From assembly GCF_019431375.1 (NCBI RefSeq), contig NZ_CP080267.1:2235933-2299932 (forward strand): DNA of 64,000 bases. Reading direction: 5' to 3'. The number at the start of each line of letters is the position of its first letter. The first letter of the stretch is position 1. The notes beneath the pieces were generated by a model that ran no database searches, was not told the DNA's origin, and saw only the letters and a list, made by a program, of their open reading frames with translations. This document shows positions 9,498-17,731 of this stretch, one piece after another. A program made the translations under genes and the position numbers. This DNA comes from Alcanivorax sp. Its GTDB lineage: Bacteria; Pseudomonadota; Gammaproteobacteria; Pseudomonadales; Alcanivoracaceae.

Positions 9498-10358
9498 ATG
9501 AGCAGCACCAAAGACAACTGGTTTTACGAGCACTTCGACACCGCTGGCACCGCATTCGGCCTGCGCCTGAAACAAAAGCTGGAAGAAGTGCAGACCGAGT
9601 ATCAGCACATCGAGATGTGGGAAACCGACACCTTCGGTTACCTGATGACCATCGATGGCGCCACCATGCTCACCACCCGCGACAACTTCCTCTACCACGA
9701 GATGATGTCGCACCCGGTGCTGTTCAGCCACGCCGACCCCAAGCGCGTCATCATCATCGGTGGCGGCGACTGCGGCACCCTGCGTGAAGTGCTGCGTCAC
9801 TCCAGCGTGGAAAAAGCCACCCAGATCGACATCGACGAAATGGTCACCCGCTACTCCGAGAAATACTTCCCGGAACTGTGCGAGTCCAACAACGACAGCC
9901 GCGCCGAGCTGCTGTTCGAAGACGGCGTGCAATACATGCGCAACTGTGAAGATGGCAGCGTGGACGTGATCATCGTGGACTCCACCGACCCGGTGGGCCC
10001 GGCGGAAGGCCTGTTCAAGGCCGACTTCTTCCGCGATTGCCACCGCGTGCTGGCCGATGGCGGCATCATCGTGCAGCAGTCCGAATCCCCGCTGCTGCAC
10101 AGCGATACCATCATCAAGGATCTTCACGCCAATATGCGCGAAGCGGGCTTCACCACCACCCAGACCCTGCCCTTCCCGCAGCCGGTCTACCCCAGCGGCT
10201 GGTGGAGCTGCACCATGGCCGGCAAGAACACCGACGTGAGCCAGTTCCGCGAAGGGGACGCGACAGGTAAAGGGTTTGAGACGAAGTACTACACTGCCGC
10301 CCAGCATAAAGGGGCGCTGGTGTTGCCGCCGTTTATGGAGAAGGCGATAAAAGACTAA
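9498..10358 (+). CDS. speE: Spermidine synthase
   Basis: Aminopropyltransferase of 286 aa that moves the aminopropyl group from decarboxylated S-adenosylmethionine to putrescine. Family motifs seen are the N-terminal WFYEHFDTAGTAFGLRLK, the nucleotide-binding VIIIGGGDCGTLREVLRH and the active-site loop IIVDSTDPVGPAEGLF. The length matches SpeE (about 288 aa). ATG 9498 gives the family N-terminus; the open frame further upstream is not typical. Its last 75 codons, heptamer tail and terminator recur downstream in several copies (see 13141, 14363, 15730). Confidence 0.95.
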   Translation: MSSTKDNWFYEHFDTAGTAFGLRLKQKLEEVQTEYQHIEMWETDTFGYLMTIDGATMLTTRDNFLYHEMMSHPVLFSHADPKRVIIIGGGDCGTLREVLRHSSVEKATQIDIDEMVTRYSEKYFPELCESNNDSRAELLFEDGVQYMRNCEDGSVDVIIVDSTDPVGPAEGLFKADFFRDCHRVLADGGIIVQQSESPLLHSDTIIKDLHANMREAGFTTTQTLPFPQPVYPSGWWSCTMAGKNTDVSQFREGDATGKGFETKYYTAAQHKGALVLPPFMEKAIKD

Positions 10359-10359
10359 G

Positions 10360-10430
10360 AAGCTACGAGCTACGAGCTACGAGCTACGAAAGAATGCCCT
10401 TGCTTCTATCGAAGACAAGGGCATTTTTTG
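10360..10430 (+). terminator. speE heptamer array and bidirectional terminator (copy A)
   Basis: After the TAA come four GAGCTAC-type heptamers (10362-10389), then a hairpin pairing GAATGCCCTTGCTTC with GAAGACAAGGGCATT, followed by TTTTTT. This is the template of five related hairpins at 12025, 13240, 14613 and 15846. The A-run on the left and T-run on the right suit both speE and the convergent minus-strand gene. Confidence 0.85.
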
Positions 10431-10510
10431 TTCTGTGGGAGCAGTCGTTTGCCATGCTCAGCGGGTACGACCGCGATACTGCAGCGCTATGTATCCAGTA
10501 GCCAACAGCA

Positions 10511-11335
10511 TCACGCGGCCTCACTCTTCATAATGACAGCCAGCTCACCAGCCCAATCTTTAACCACTTTATCAAAACCTCGGGCGAGACCAGAAAGCGC
10601 GGAGTCATTGAATTTCTTTGTCGTTGGTCGGCTCAGAAAGGCCTCATATTTCGCCATATCACCATCACTAACCGGTTGATATGTATGCAAAAAGGAAAGC
10701 ATCACCAGACTCTGCATTTGCTCTCTCATTTGAGGCTCAATTTTCTCCATCTCTTTTTTATAAGCCTCAAAATCCACAGGTTGACCAGGCGCCATCGCTG
10801 CCATCATTGCAGAGTAAATGGCAGTACTGCTGGACTCCTGCATCTCCATCCCCATCTTTGTGGCACCTACCAGCTCGTCAATCCGCATTGCCATTTGAAC
10901 ACGCTTATCGTTCTCCATAAGCATCTGCGCATTTTCCAACATTTCCTCATACGCTTCAGGGGTAGACGCCGCTTCCTCTGCAGCAGTAACCCTTCTGCCG
11001 ATATCAGATTCATACCATTTCAGCAAAGTTGCCGTCTCTTCATCACTCAAAGAAGCCGCTAGAGATGAACGTATTTCACCCAAAATAACATCTGGCACAA
11101 TTGTATTATCGGCACTTTCAAGAATCTTGGAGACGCGCTCTTCACCAATTCCGCCCTGGTTGGCCCCCTGAAGAAAACCAGCCTTGACTTGGTCTGGAAA
11201 GCTTGCAATCTGCTTGTTGATGCCAGACAACGCCATCAACTTATCGATATTACTTTCGCGTTGATCTGCCAGACAAATCGAGCTGAACAACCCTATAAAA
11301 ACCGCAAAGAATAAATGTACGTTCCTGATTTTCAT
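10511..11335 (-). CDS. Secreted DUF2059-like protein
   Basis: Protein of 274 aa with a signal peptide (KIRNVHLFFAVFIGLFSSICLADQ). The mature part begins SNIDKLMALSGINKQIASFP, a pattern typical of DUF2059 proteins, and the remainder is helical with a second LMENDKR / IDELVGATKMGMEM block. The function is unknown. ATG 11335 is chosen over 11371 because it starts directly at the signal peptide. AT content is higher than in the surrounding housekeeping genes. It is convergent with speE and is the first cargo gene of the speE-tail locus. Confidence 0.6.
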   Translation of the reverse strand: MKIRNVHLFFAVFIGLFSSICLADQRESNIDKLMALSGINKQIASFPDQVKAGFLQGANQGGIGEERVSKILESADNTIVPDVILGEIRSSLAASLSDEETATLLKWYESDIGRRVTAAEEAASTPEAYEEMLENAQMLMENDKRVQMAMRIDELVGATKMGMEMQESSSTAIYSAMMAAMAPGQPVDFEAYKKEMEKIEPQMREQMQSLVMLSFLHTYQPVSDGDMAKYEAFLSRPTTKKFNDSALSGLARGFDKVVKDWAGELAVIMKSEAA

Positions 11336-11452
11336 TTTTCCCTTCCATAGTGTGGCTTGACATTTCTTCACCGGAAGAAATCATTATATAGGTCGATATT
11401 TTCATTACAATGAAATCAGGGGGCAATATTCAGCCTGGCAGGGCTCCGGAAG

Positions 11453-11903
11453 TTATTGGATGATTTCCACATCCACACTGACACCGGAAAGCAGGTGTTG
11501 ATACAGGGCATTCATATCGTTGTACCAGTTCACGCCGATACGCTGCTCGTTTTTCAATGTCAGTGTCAGGCCCGTAATCTCACCATTCTTTGAATCGACC
11601 TTTACCTTTGACAGGTCAGAAAAAAGCACATTGCTCCGTATGCTTGTAATGGAAACGCAATCCTTCAGAAGTTCTTTCAATCTCCCAGTCGCGCCACTCA
11701 TCCACATCATCGAGATAGGCGGTCAATGCTTCCCAGAATATTTTGGCAGCCAGGGGATAGAAGGGAATAACAGAGACAGCCCAGAAACTTTCTGTCATCA
11801 GATAGAGCAGAATAGCTACGACAAAGAAGACGCAGGCCGAGGTAATTTCGACTCGCTTTTGGTATCTTTCCAGCACCACGTCATTGACCTGATGCTTCAT
11901 CAA
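11453..11903 (-). pseudogene. Two-TM membrane protein gene split by a +1 frameshift
   Basis: Frame one (11616-11903, 95 aa) encodes two hydrophobic helices (ACVFFVVAILLYLM and FWAVSVIPFYPLAAKIF) and stops after TEQCAFF. Frame two (from ~11632 to 11453) continues naturally as SDLSKVKVDSKNGEITGL and ends VDVEIIQ. The switch falls in an A6 run at 11620-11625 (T6 on the coding strand). Removing one T joins them into one protein of about 149 aa. It may be a recent mutation, a sequencing error or slippage. The product is not recognised. Confidence 0.6.
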
Positions 11904-11982
11904 TTTCTCACAACAATTCTTATTGATGAAAAATCATCGTTTTCTGGAACGCGCGGGGCAAGACCTGACCCTCGGCGCACTC

Positions 11983-12068
11983 GAGCCACGAGCCACGAGC
12001 CACGAGCCACGAGCCACGAGCCACGAAAAAGAATGCCCTTGTCTTTATTGGAAGCAAGGGCATTCTTT
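11983..12068. repeat. GAGCCAC heptamers and terminator hairpin (copy B)
   Basis: Six GAGCCAC units (11983-12026) are followed by a hairpin pairing AAAGAATGCCCTTG with CAAGGGCATTCTTT. This is the same hairpin as after speE, but with a variant heptamer and no speE tail. It separates the frameshifted gene from the first lipoprotein. Confidence 0.8.
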
Positions 12069-12110
12069 ATTTCAGGAGGGTAGCTTTCCAAAACATACGA
12101 AAGCGGCTGA

Positions 12111-12818
12111 TTATTCCTTGGCTGCCGCCAGATCCCGCTCCTTCTCCTGCTTATGTAGCTTGGCCATTGTTGTTATGTGATCCACACAATGACTGACAGA
12201 TTTTTCCAGCTCACTTCGCAAGCCCTCTCCATTCTCCAGCTCTTCATACGAAGGAGCATCATTCGAGTCTTCGTATTCAGGAATGTAATTGCACAGCTCT
12301 TCTGCAACAACACTCTGACTGGCAGCATCAATTAGCTTGGCGTGAGCAGCGTAGAAGACCTTGTAGCTATTCCAGTCCGTAGGAAAATGAATAGATCGCC
12401 AGCCCAGGGTGCGAACGTCCAGGATGTAGTCATAACCCTGATAAACCTCTGCAAGATTTTCGAGCTCTCCGGATTCACTCTTAAGCTCGCCATTCTCAAC
12501 AACTTTAAGATTGTAATTTTCCCCAAGACCAGCGGCTAACTGCCGTGAAATATCTATCGCAGGGTCTGCAATATTATTTTTCTGTATCATGGCGTTACCA
12601 TTGGACTTTGCAGCGGCCAACCCCAAAAAACCGAACTGTGCATTAGTGGCAGTTTGTGCCACGAAGTCCGGCAACTCCTTGTATCGGCTCATCACCACCG
12701 TCTTTTCAGACATTTCCTCGGATTCTGCGACTGTGAGCTCATCCGTTGTCACGGTGGCACAGCCAGTGACAATCAAACAGACAGAAAGAGCCATTAACGC
12801 TCTTATAGAGTGATACAT
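12111..12818 (-). CDS. Putative lipoprotein, copy 1
   Basis: Protein of 235 aa with a type-II signal peptide and lipobox (CLIVTGCATV, Cys ~20), so probably membrane-anchored in the periplasm or outer membrane. The rest is soluble, with features such as GYDYILDVRTLGWRSIHF and a Lys/Glu-rich C-terminus. I do not recognise the family. A paralogue at 14699-15406 is close to 90% identical. The start follows GGGGGAAGT. The ~300 bp upstream non-coding region is also duplicated. Confidence 0.7.
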   Translation of the reverse strand: MYHSIRALMALSVCLIVTGCATVTTDELTVAESEEMSEKTVVMSRYKELPDFVAQTATNAQFGFLGLAAAKSNGNAMIQKNNIADPAIDISRQLAAGLGENYNLKVVENGELKSESGELENLAEVYQGYDYILDVRTLGWRSIHFPTDWNSYKVFYAAHAKLIDAASQSVVAEELCNYIPEYEDSNDAPSYEELENGEGLRSELEKSVSHCVDHITTMAKLHKQEKERDLAAAKE

Positions 12819-13353
12819 ACTTCCCCCAATGATGATTCATCGTTAAGTGCAGAACTCGCCCCTTCTCAGGGGTGCGTTGAAGGCGGCAATTCTATCCAAC
12901 GGTGTCGTACATTGCTGTAAGCGATCTCTTACATTTCAGGAAATGAGACTTGATTCCTGGAAAAGGCAAAACCATTCAACCTGTTAAAAGCCAGGCAGGA
13001 GCGCCCATCAGATTTCAATACGATGGTGCCACTTAAAAGTAATCCAAGAGCAGCCTGGAGCGCAGAACCGCGATGTGAGTGTATTCCGAAAAGCGGACAC
13101 CAACGCAAAAGGGGTTGGGAGGGAGCATTATTCAGCGGCTATGTTTAAGGGGCGCAGGTGTTGCCGCCGTTTATGGAGAAGGCGATAAACGGCTAGGAGC
13201 TGCAAGCTACGAGCTACGAGCTACGAGCTACGAGCTACGAAAAGAATGCCCTTGTCTTCGTTGGAAGCAAGAGCATTTTCGTTTAGATATACCGACCACC
13301 AGGAGCCAGAAGCGCACGGGAAAAGACCTGACCCTCGTTATCCGCACCACCGA
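12819..13353. repeat. Duplicated non-coding region plus speE-tail boundary (copy C)
   Basis: Positions 12819-13140 are the upstream region of lipoprotein 1 and nearly match 15407-15729. Positions 13141-13194 resemble the last ~17 codons of speE (GGGGCGCAGGTGTTGCCGCC, then a TAG). Positions 13205-13240 are five GAGCTAC heptamers, and 13240-13283 is the hairpin with one mismatch (AGAGCATTTTC). The text after it (13284-13342) matches 15890-15952. No gene is seen. Confidence 0.75.
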
Positions 13354-14178
13354 CTATTCACTTTCAACACATTCACTCTGGCGACAGCAGGCACTGTTGT
13401 TCTTTTTTCGCTCTGGGAAAACCCCACGCTGTGCTAGTTTCAATTGCGCTCTGAAGCCCTCATTATCCCACTTCTCTGTGGCTTTTCTCGACACCCTTTC
13501 AATCTCGTCAAGGCGACCATTCTTCGCAAGGATAGCGACCATAGTTTGAATATCTTCAGAAAAAGTCTCATACGCATAGGCTTCCATTTCGCCACCCTTA
13601 GCACCCGGAACATCAAAGCTACTTACAACGTCCAGCTGCATCAGCTGCATATCCAGCTCTCTCTCAGAATCAAGATATTTCCCGATCAGGGTGTACTTCT
13701 CAGCATCTATTAATGCCGGACGAGCCAAATTGGAAACCTTCTCCGCCAGCCACTCATCATTTCTGTCTAGCCACTCAAAGAGAGCGATTGTTCGCTCCTC
13801 ATTGCCGAGAACTTTATTGATAGATTCAAAATCGTGAAAGACAGAGTAAACATCGCCACCATCTTTGATTTCATCCTCTGCCTTCTCAGCAAAATACTCC
13901 AAAGCGACTAACGCATCAGGGTACTTAGTGGCCAAACAGCGCCAGTCGCTCAAGGCATATGACAATCTGACTCCATATAAAGAGGGCTGGTAATCAAGCG
14001 CATACTGATGAAACCAGATATGTTTTCTCAGCGCCTCCTCGTATTTACCATCTCGATGGGCCTGCAATGCTTCATCGAAAACCTTATCAGGATCAGAGTA
14101 AGCGCCCCTCTCCACTTCCACCCCATCACCACAACCCACCATCATAAATACGAAAAGCAACCCTATTAATAACTTCAC
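13354..14178 (-). CDS. Putative TPR-like lipoprotein
   Basis: Protein of 274 aa starting with GTG after GGGGGTAAA, with signal peptide and lipobox (LLFVFMMVGCGDG, Cys ~16). The mature region is all-helical, with repeats of the kind found in tetratricopeptide proteins (DPDKVFDEALQAHRDGKYEE and further helix pairs). The function is unknown. It occupies its own slot between speE-tail copies C and D and is on the minus strand like the other cargo genes. Confidence 0.6.
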   Translation of the reverse strand: MKLLIGLLFVFMMVGCGDGVEVERGAYSDPDKVFDEALQAHRDGKYEEALRKHIWFHQYALDYQPSLYGVRLSYALSDWRCLATKYPDALVALEYFAEKAEDEIKDGGDVYSVFHDFESINKVLGNEERTIALFEWLDRNDEWLAEKVSNLARPALIDAEKYTLIGKYLDSERELDMQLMQLDVVSSFDVPGAKGGEMEAYAYETFSEDIQTMVAILAKNGRLDEIERVSRKATEKWDNEGFRAQLKLAQRGVFPERKKNNSACCRQSECVESE

Positions 14179-14223
14179 TTTACCCCCTGCCTCACTCTGA
14201 GCAACGCATTATCAAAAAACCAA

Positions 14224-14362
14224 AGAAGTCATCGCAGGAGCCAGCCTCAGGCCAGCATAGAGTTAAACAGACAGGCATCCCTTCCCCCGATTCGCTTTCG
14301 CAGGCCACGCCACCCTGGCTGACCGGTTGTTCTTTGTGATCCAGTCCCGAATCTACACAATG
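14224..14362. repeat. Direct repeat R, left copy
   Basis: About 139 bp, starting AGAAGTCATCGCAGGAGCCA and ending ATCTACACAATGT. It matches 21108-21247 at roughly 92% in the same orientation. It is joined directly to the foreign speE fragment at 14366. Confidence 0.8.
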
Positions 14363-14365
14363 TAC

Positions 14366-14590
14366 ATGCGCGAAGCGGGCTTTACCACCACCCAGACCCT
14401 GCCCTTCCCGCAGCCCGTATACCCCAGCGGCTGGTGGAGCTGCACCATGGCCGGCAAGAACACCGACGTGAGCCAGTTCCGCGAAGGCGATGCCACAGGC
14501 AAAGGGTTCGAAACCAAGTACTACACTGCGGCCCAGCATAAAGGGGCGCTGGTGTTGCCGCCGTTTATGGAGAAGGCGATTAAGGGCTAA
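14366..14590 (+). pseudogene. speE 3' fragment (75 codons, divergent allele)
   Basis: Copy of the last 75 codons of speE (compare 10134-10358), from MREAGFTTTQ to KAIKG. Of 14 base differences, 13 are synonymous third-position changes and one changes the final Asp to Gly. It cannot encode a working enzyme, as the substrate-binding and catalytic parts are missing. The pattern shows divergence while under selection, so it derives from another functional speE allele. An in-frame ATG at 14327 lies in the adjoining repeat. Confidence 0.9.
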
Positions 14591-14662
14591 GAAGCTACGA
14601 GCTACGAGCTACGAAAAAGAATGCCCTTGTCTTCGCTAGAAGCAAGGGCATTCTTTTTTTCA
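14591..14662. terminator. Heptamers and terminator hairpin (copy D)
   Basis: Three heptamers (GAGCTAC) after the fragment's stop codon, then a long hairpin pairing AAAGAATGCCCTTG-CTTC with GAAG-CAAGGGCATTCTTT (one bulged T), ending in T7. It is the best-preserved of the five hairpins and serves the convergent lipoprotein gene. Confidence 0.85.
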
Positions 14663-14698
14663 GGAGGGTAGCTTTCCAAAACATACGAAAGCGGCTGA

Positions 14699-15406
14699 TT
14701 ATTCCTTGGCTGCCGCCAGATCCTGCTCCTTCTCCTGCTTATGCAGCTTGGCCATTGTTGTTATGTAATCCACGCAATAGCTGACGGATTTTGCCAGCTC
14801 ACTTCGCAGGCCTTCGCCATTTTCCAGTTCTTCATACGAAGGAGCGTCATTCGAGTCTTCGTATTCAGGAATGTAATTACACAACTCTTCTGCCACCACA
14901 TTCTGAGTGGCCGCATCGATTAGTCTGGCGTGCGCAGCGTAGAAAACCTTGTAGCTATTCCAGTCAGTCGGAAAATGGATAGATCGCCACCCCAGCGTGC
15001 GAACATCCAGAATGTAGTCATAGCCCTGATAAACCTCGACAAGGTTTTCTAGCTTTGCGGATTCACTCTTCAGCTCGCCATTCTCAATAACTTTAAGGCT
15101 GTAACTTTTCTCAAGACCTTCCGCGAGTTGCAATGAAATAGCTACCGCTGGATCAGCAATATTATTATTCTGGATCATGGCATTGCCATTGGATTTTGCA
15201 GCAGCCAGGCCCAAAAAACCGAATTGTGCATTGGTGGCGGTTTGTGCCACGAAGTCTGGCAGCTCCTTGTAGCGGCTCATCACCACCGTCTTTTCAGACA
15301 TTTCCTCGGATTCAGCGACTGTGAGCTCATCCGTTGTCACGGTGGCACAGCCAGTGACAATCAAACAGGCAGAAAGAGCCATTAACGCTCTTATAGAGTG
15401 ATACAT
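14699..15406 (-). CDS. Putative lipoprotein, copy 2
   Basis: Protein of 235 aa, paralogue of the product at 12111-12818, with the same signal peptide and lipobox (CLIVTGCATV). Differences cluster in the middle (for example LQLAEGLEKSYSLKVIENGE against RQLAAGLGENYNLKVVENGE), while both termini are nearly identical. No broken frame. The function is unknown. The whole module, with upstream DNA and following speE-tail boundary, is a second copy of 12066-13342. Confidence 0.7.
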   Translation of the reverse strand: MYHSIRALMALSACLIVTGCATVTTDELTVAESEEMSEKTVVMSRYKELPDFVAQTATNAQFGFLGLAAAKSNGNAMIQNNNIADPAVAISLQLAEGLEKSYSLKVIENGELKSESAKLENLVEVYQGYDYILDVRTLGWRSIHFPTDWNSYKVFYAAHARLIDAATQNVVAEELCNYIPEYEDSNDAPSYEELENGEGLRSELAKSVSYCVDYITTMAKLHKQEKEQDLAAAKE

Positions 15407-15952
15407 ACTTCCCCCAATGATGATTCATCGTTAAGTGCAGAAATCGCCCCTTCTCAGAGGTGCGTTGAAGGCGGTAATTCTATCCAACGGTGTCGTACAT
15501 TGCTGTAAGTGATATCTTACATTTCAGGAAATGAGACTTGATTCCTGGAAAAGGCAAAACCATTCAACCTGTTAAAAGCCAGGCAGGAGCGCCCATCAGA
15601 TTTCAATACGATGGTGCCACTTAAAAGTAATCCAAGAGCAGCCTGGAGCGCAGAACCGCGATGTGAGTGTATTCCGAAAAGCGGACACCAACGCAAAAGG
15701 GGTTGGGAGGGAGCATTATTCAGCGGCTATGTTTAAGGGGCGCAGGTGTGTGCCGCCGTTTATGGCGCAGGTGTTGCCGCCGTTTAGGCGATAAACGGCT
15801 AGGAGCTGCAAGCTACGAGCTACGAGCTACGAGCTACGAGCTACGAAAAAAATGCCCTTGTCTTCGTTGGAAGCAAGAGCATTTTCGTTTAGATATACCG
15901 ACCACCAGGAGCCAGAAGCGCACGGGGAAAGACCTGACCCTCGTTATCCGTT
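15407..15952. repeat. Second copy of the duplicated non-coding region and boundary (copy E)
   Basis: Matches 12819-13342. The speE tail here (15730-15797) carries an extra small tandem duplication (GCCGCCGTTT twice) and a short deletion. Five heptamers at 15811-15846 and the hairpin at 15846-15889 follow. No gene is seen in the 585 bp between lipoprotein 2 and herA. Confidence 0.75.
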
Positions 15953-15991
15953 ACCAGAGCCGACCCCAAAACCACAAGCTCATTTTCCCCA

Positions 15992-17722
15992 CTATTGGAT
16001 ATTCTGCTTACGCCAGTTATCAACAGCGATTGGCAAACGTCTACTCTTGACTGGCTTCTGCCATTCGTCCCAAAAATCAACCGTACCGCTATTTGGTTTA
16101 TTTTTTGGCTCATCGATTCTAATTCGGCTTGGTAGCAGGCTAGCATCACCAACGACAAGTGCCTCACCAGTATCCAGCGTCGGCAAGATATCGCTAAATC
16201 CACCAAGACTGTCAGGAAGTAGACGCTTGATAACGCCCTGATCCTCTGCGTTGGTCAACCTCATGGATACAAAATTACTGCACTGGCTAAGCATCGTCTT
16301 ATTTACTTCGGACGGACGCTGACTTATCACAACCAGGCTAACGCCATATTTACGCCCTTCCTTCGCGATGCGCTCGAAAATATCAAGCGAAATATCATCG
16401 ACAGAGTCGGCCATATTGCGCTGAGGCATATAAAGATGCGCCTCATCACAGAGCAATGCAATAGGATGGCGCAACTCCGATGGAGTCCATTGTTGGACGG
16501 AGAAGGTGACTCGTGCAACTAGAGACACAATCAATGGAAGAATGTCAGATGGCACTTCCGAGAAGTTAATAATCTTGATCCCTGCCTTTCCGTTTTCATC
16601 GGTGCTCCCGAGTACCGCAGTGGTGAATTTCTCAAGCCAGGAGAAATCCAGCAGGCCATCATCGCCGTTGAACATAAAGCCAAGACGTCTATCAGAAATT
16701 TTATTCTCAAGGCGGGAAATCATGCGGGCGAGCTTTCCGAAGAAATCTCCTTGCTTCGGTTTGCCGCCCGCTCCGGGCACCATCTCGACGTTAATTTCAT
16801 TCAACCTCCCCATAAGGACATTGAGATCAAACGGGACAGGGCTATCGACTGTGAAATGCTTGAGCACGTCTTTCTGACCGTTTTCTTCCAAGTACTTTTG
16901 CTTCGCCTTGTTTATTTCGCGCGCCATGATCATGGCCTGATTCGGGGCATTCTGATCACTACGATCGACGAACATGGAAACGAGTGCCTCATAAGAAAGC
17001 AGCCAGTACGGAAGGTAAATAACGTCATCATCAATGGTGCGTTTTGCCTCAACGTCTGCGGGACCGGCCACCTTAAAATGCTGAATTCCTTTACCTACCA
17101 AAGGCGCGTATTCACCATGAAGATCGAAGACTATAGCGTTAGCGGTAGAGAGGCCAGACACCTGCTCGATGACTTTAGCAGTTGTCCATGATTTACCCGA
17201 GCCTGTGCTACCACCAATGAAGGCATGTCGCTGAAAAAATTTGTTTCCGTTGAGGTAAGCGATAGCATGCTCATCCAGCGTGTATTTTCCGAGAGTCAAG
17301 GCATTTCCATCGGCAGAAACACTGGAAAGGGTTCTCATAAAACCCGTGAGGTTTTCGCCTTCAAGCGAGAAGCAATTCGCATCGATTTCAGGAACACTCT
17401 CAAGAGTGCGACGAAACACATTTTCCTTTTCACCATCACGGTCCAACATGGTTCCAATCAGAGCTATACGACACAAATTCAACTCTGAGGCATGCTCGCT
17501 GATGCCGTCATTTACAACTTGTTCGATGCCGCGCTTACGTGTCACCTGTGTAATTATACCGATAAGATGCTGCCCAGGCCTGCTACTCTGAAGAACAGAA
17601 AGATGATTAACTTGCAATCTTTTTAACTGATCGACGTTTTCCACTTCTACGATTACATTTGTTGTATCGACTGAAGCAACTTTCCCAAGAGCTTCTTCGT
17701 CCCTAAAGTTAAAAATCGACAT
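15992..17722 (-). CDS. herA: HerA-type ATPase of a SIR2-HerA defence system
   Basis: Hexameric-type P-loop ATPase of 576 aa. An N-terminal HAS-barrel-like region (residues ~10-65) is followed by Walker A GGSTGSGKS (170-178), a Walker B with DEAH (IALLCDEAHLY, around 430) and the downstream SQRPSEVNKTMLSQC segment typical of HerA/FtsK relatives. It starts 9 bp after the SIR2 stop, with AGGAAGAAGG before the ATG. In known SIR2-HerA (Nezha) systems HerA assembles with SIR2 NADase subunits to block phage. Assignment to that system is from gene pairing and motifs. Confidence 0.88.
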   Translation of the reverse strand: MSIFNFRDEEALGKVASVDTTNVIVEVENVDQLKRLQVNHLSVLQSSRPGQHLIGIITQVTRKRGIEQVVNDGISEHASELNLCRIALIGTMLDRDGEKENVFRRTLESVPEIDANCFSLEGENLTGFMRTLSSVSADGNALTLGKYTLDEHAIAYLNGNKFFQRHAFIGGSTGSGKSWTTAKVIEQVSGLSTANAIVFDLHGEYAPLVGKGIQHFKVAGPADVEAKRTIDDDVIYLPYWLLSYEALVSMFVDRSDQNAPNQAMIMAREINKAKQKYLEENGQKDVLKHFTVDSPVPFDLNVLMGRLNEINVEMVPGAGGKPKQGDFFGKLARMISRLENKISDRRLGFMFNGDDGLLDFSWLEKFTTAVLGSTDENGKAGIKIINFSEVPSDILPLIVSLVARVTFSVQQWTPSELRHPIALLCDEAHLYMPQRNMADSVDDISLDIFERIAKEGRKYGVSLVVISQRPSEVNKTMLSQCSNFVSMRLTNAEDQGVIKRLLPDSLGGFSDILPTLDTGEALVVGDASLLPSRIRIDEPKNKPNSGTVDFWDEWQKPVKSRRLPIAVDNWRKQNIQ

Positions 17723-17731
17723 GCCTTCTTC

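Noticed and set aside
13080..13549. 156-codon plus-strand frame through the speE-tail boundary
   Set aside because: It runs through repeats and hairpin and is antisense to the end of the lipoprotein gene at 13354; its copy at 15667 differs in frame after the repeats.
11983..15846. Heptamer arrays as a CRISPR array
   Set aside because: The period is 7 bp with no spacers and there are no cas genes.
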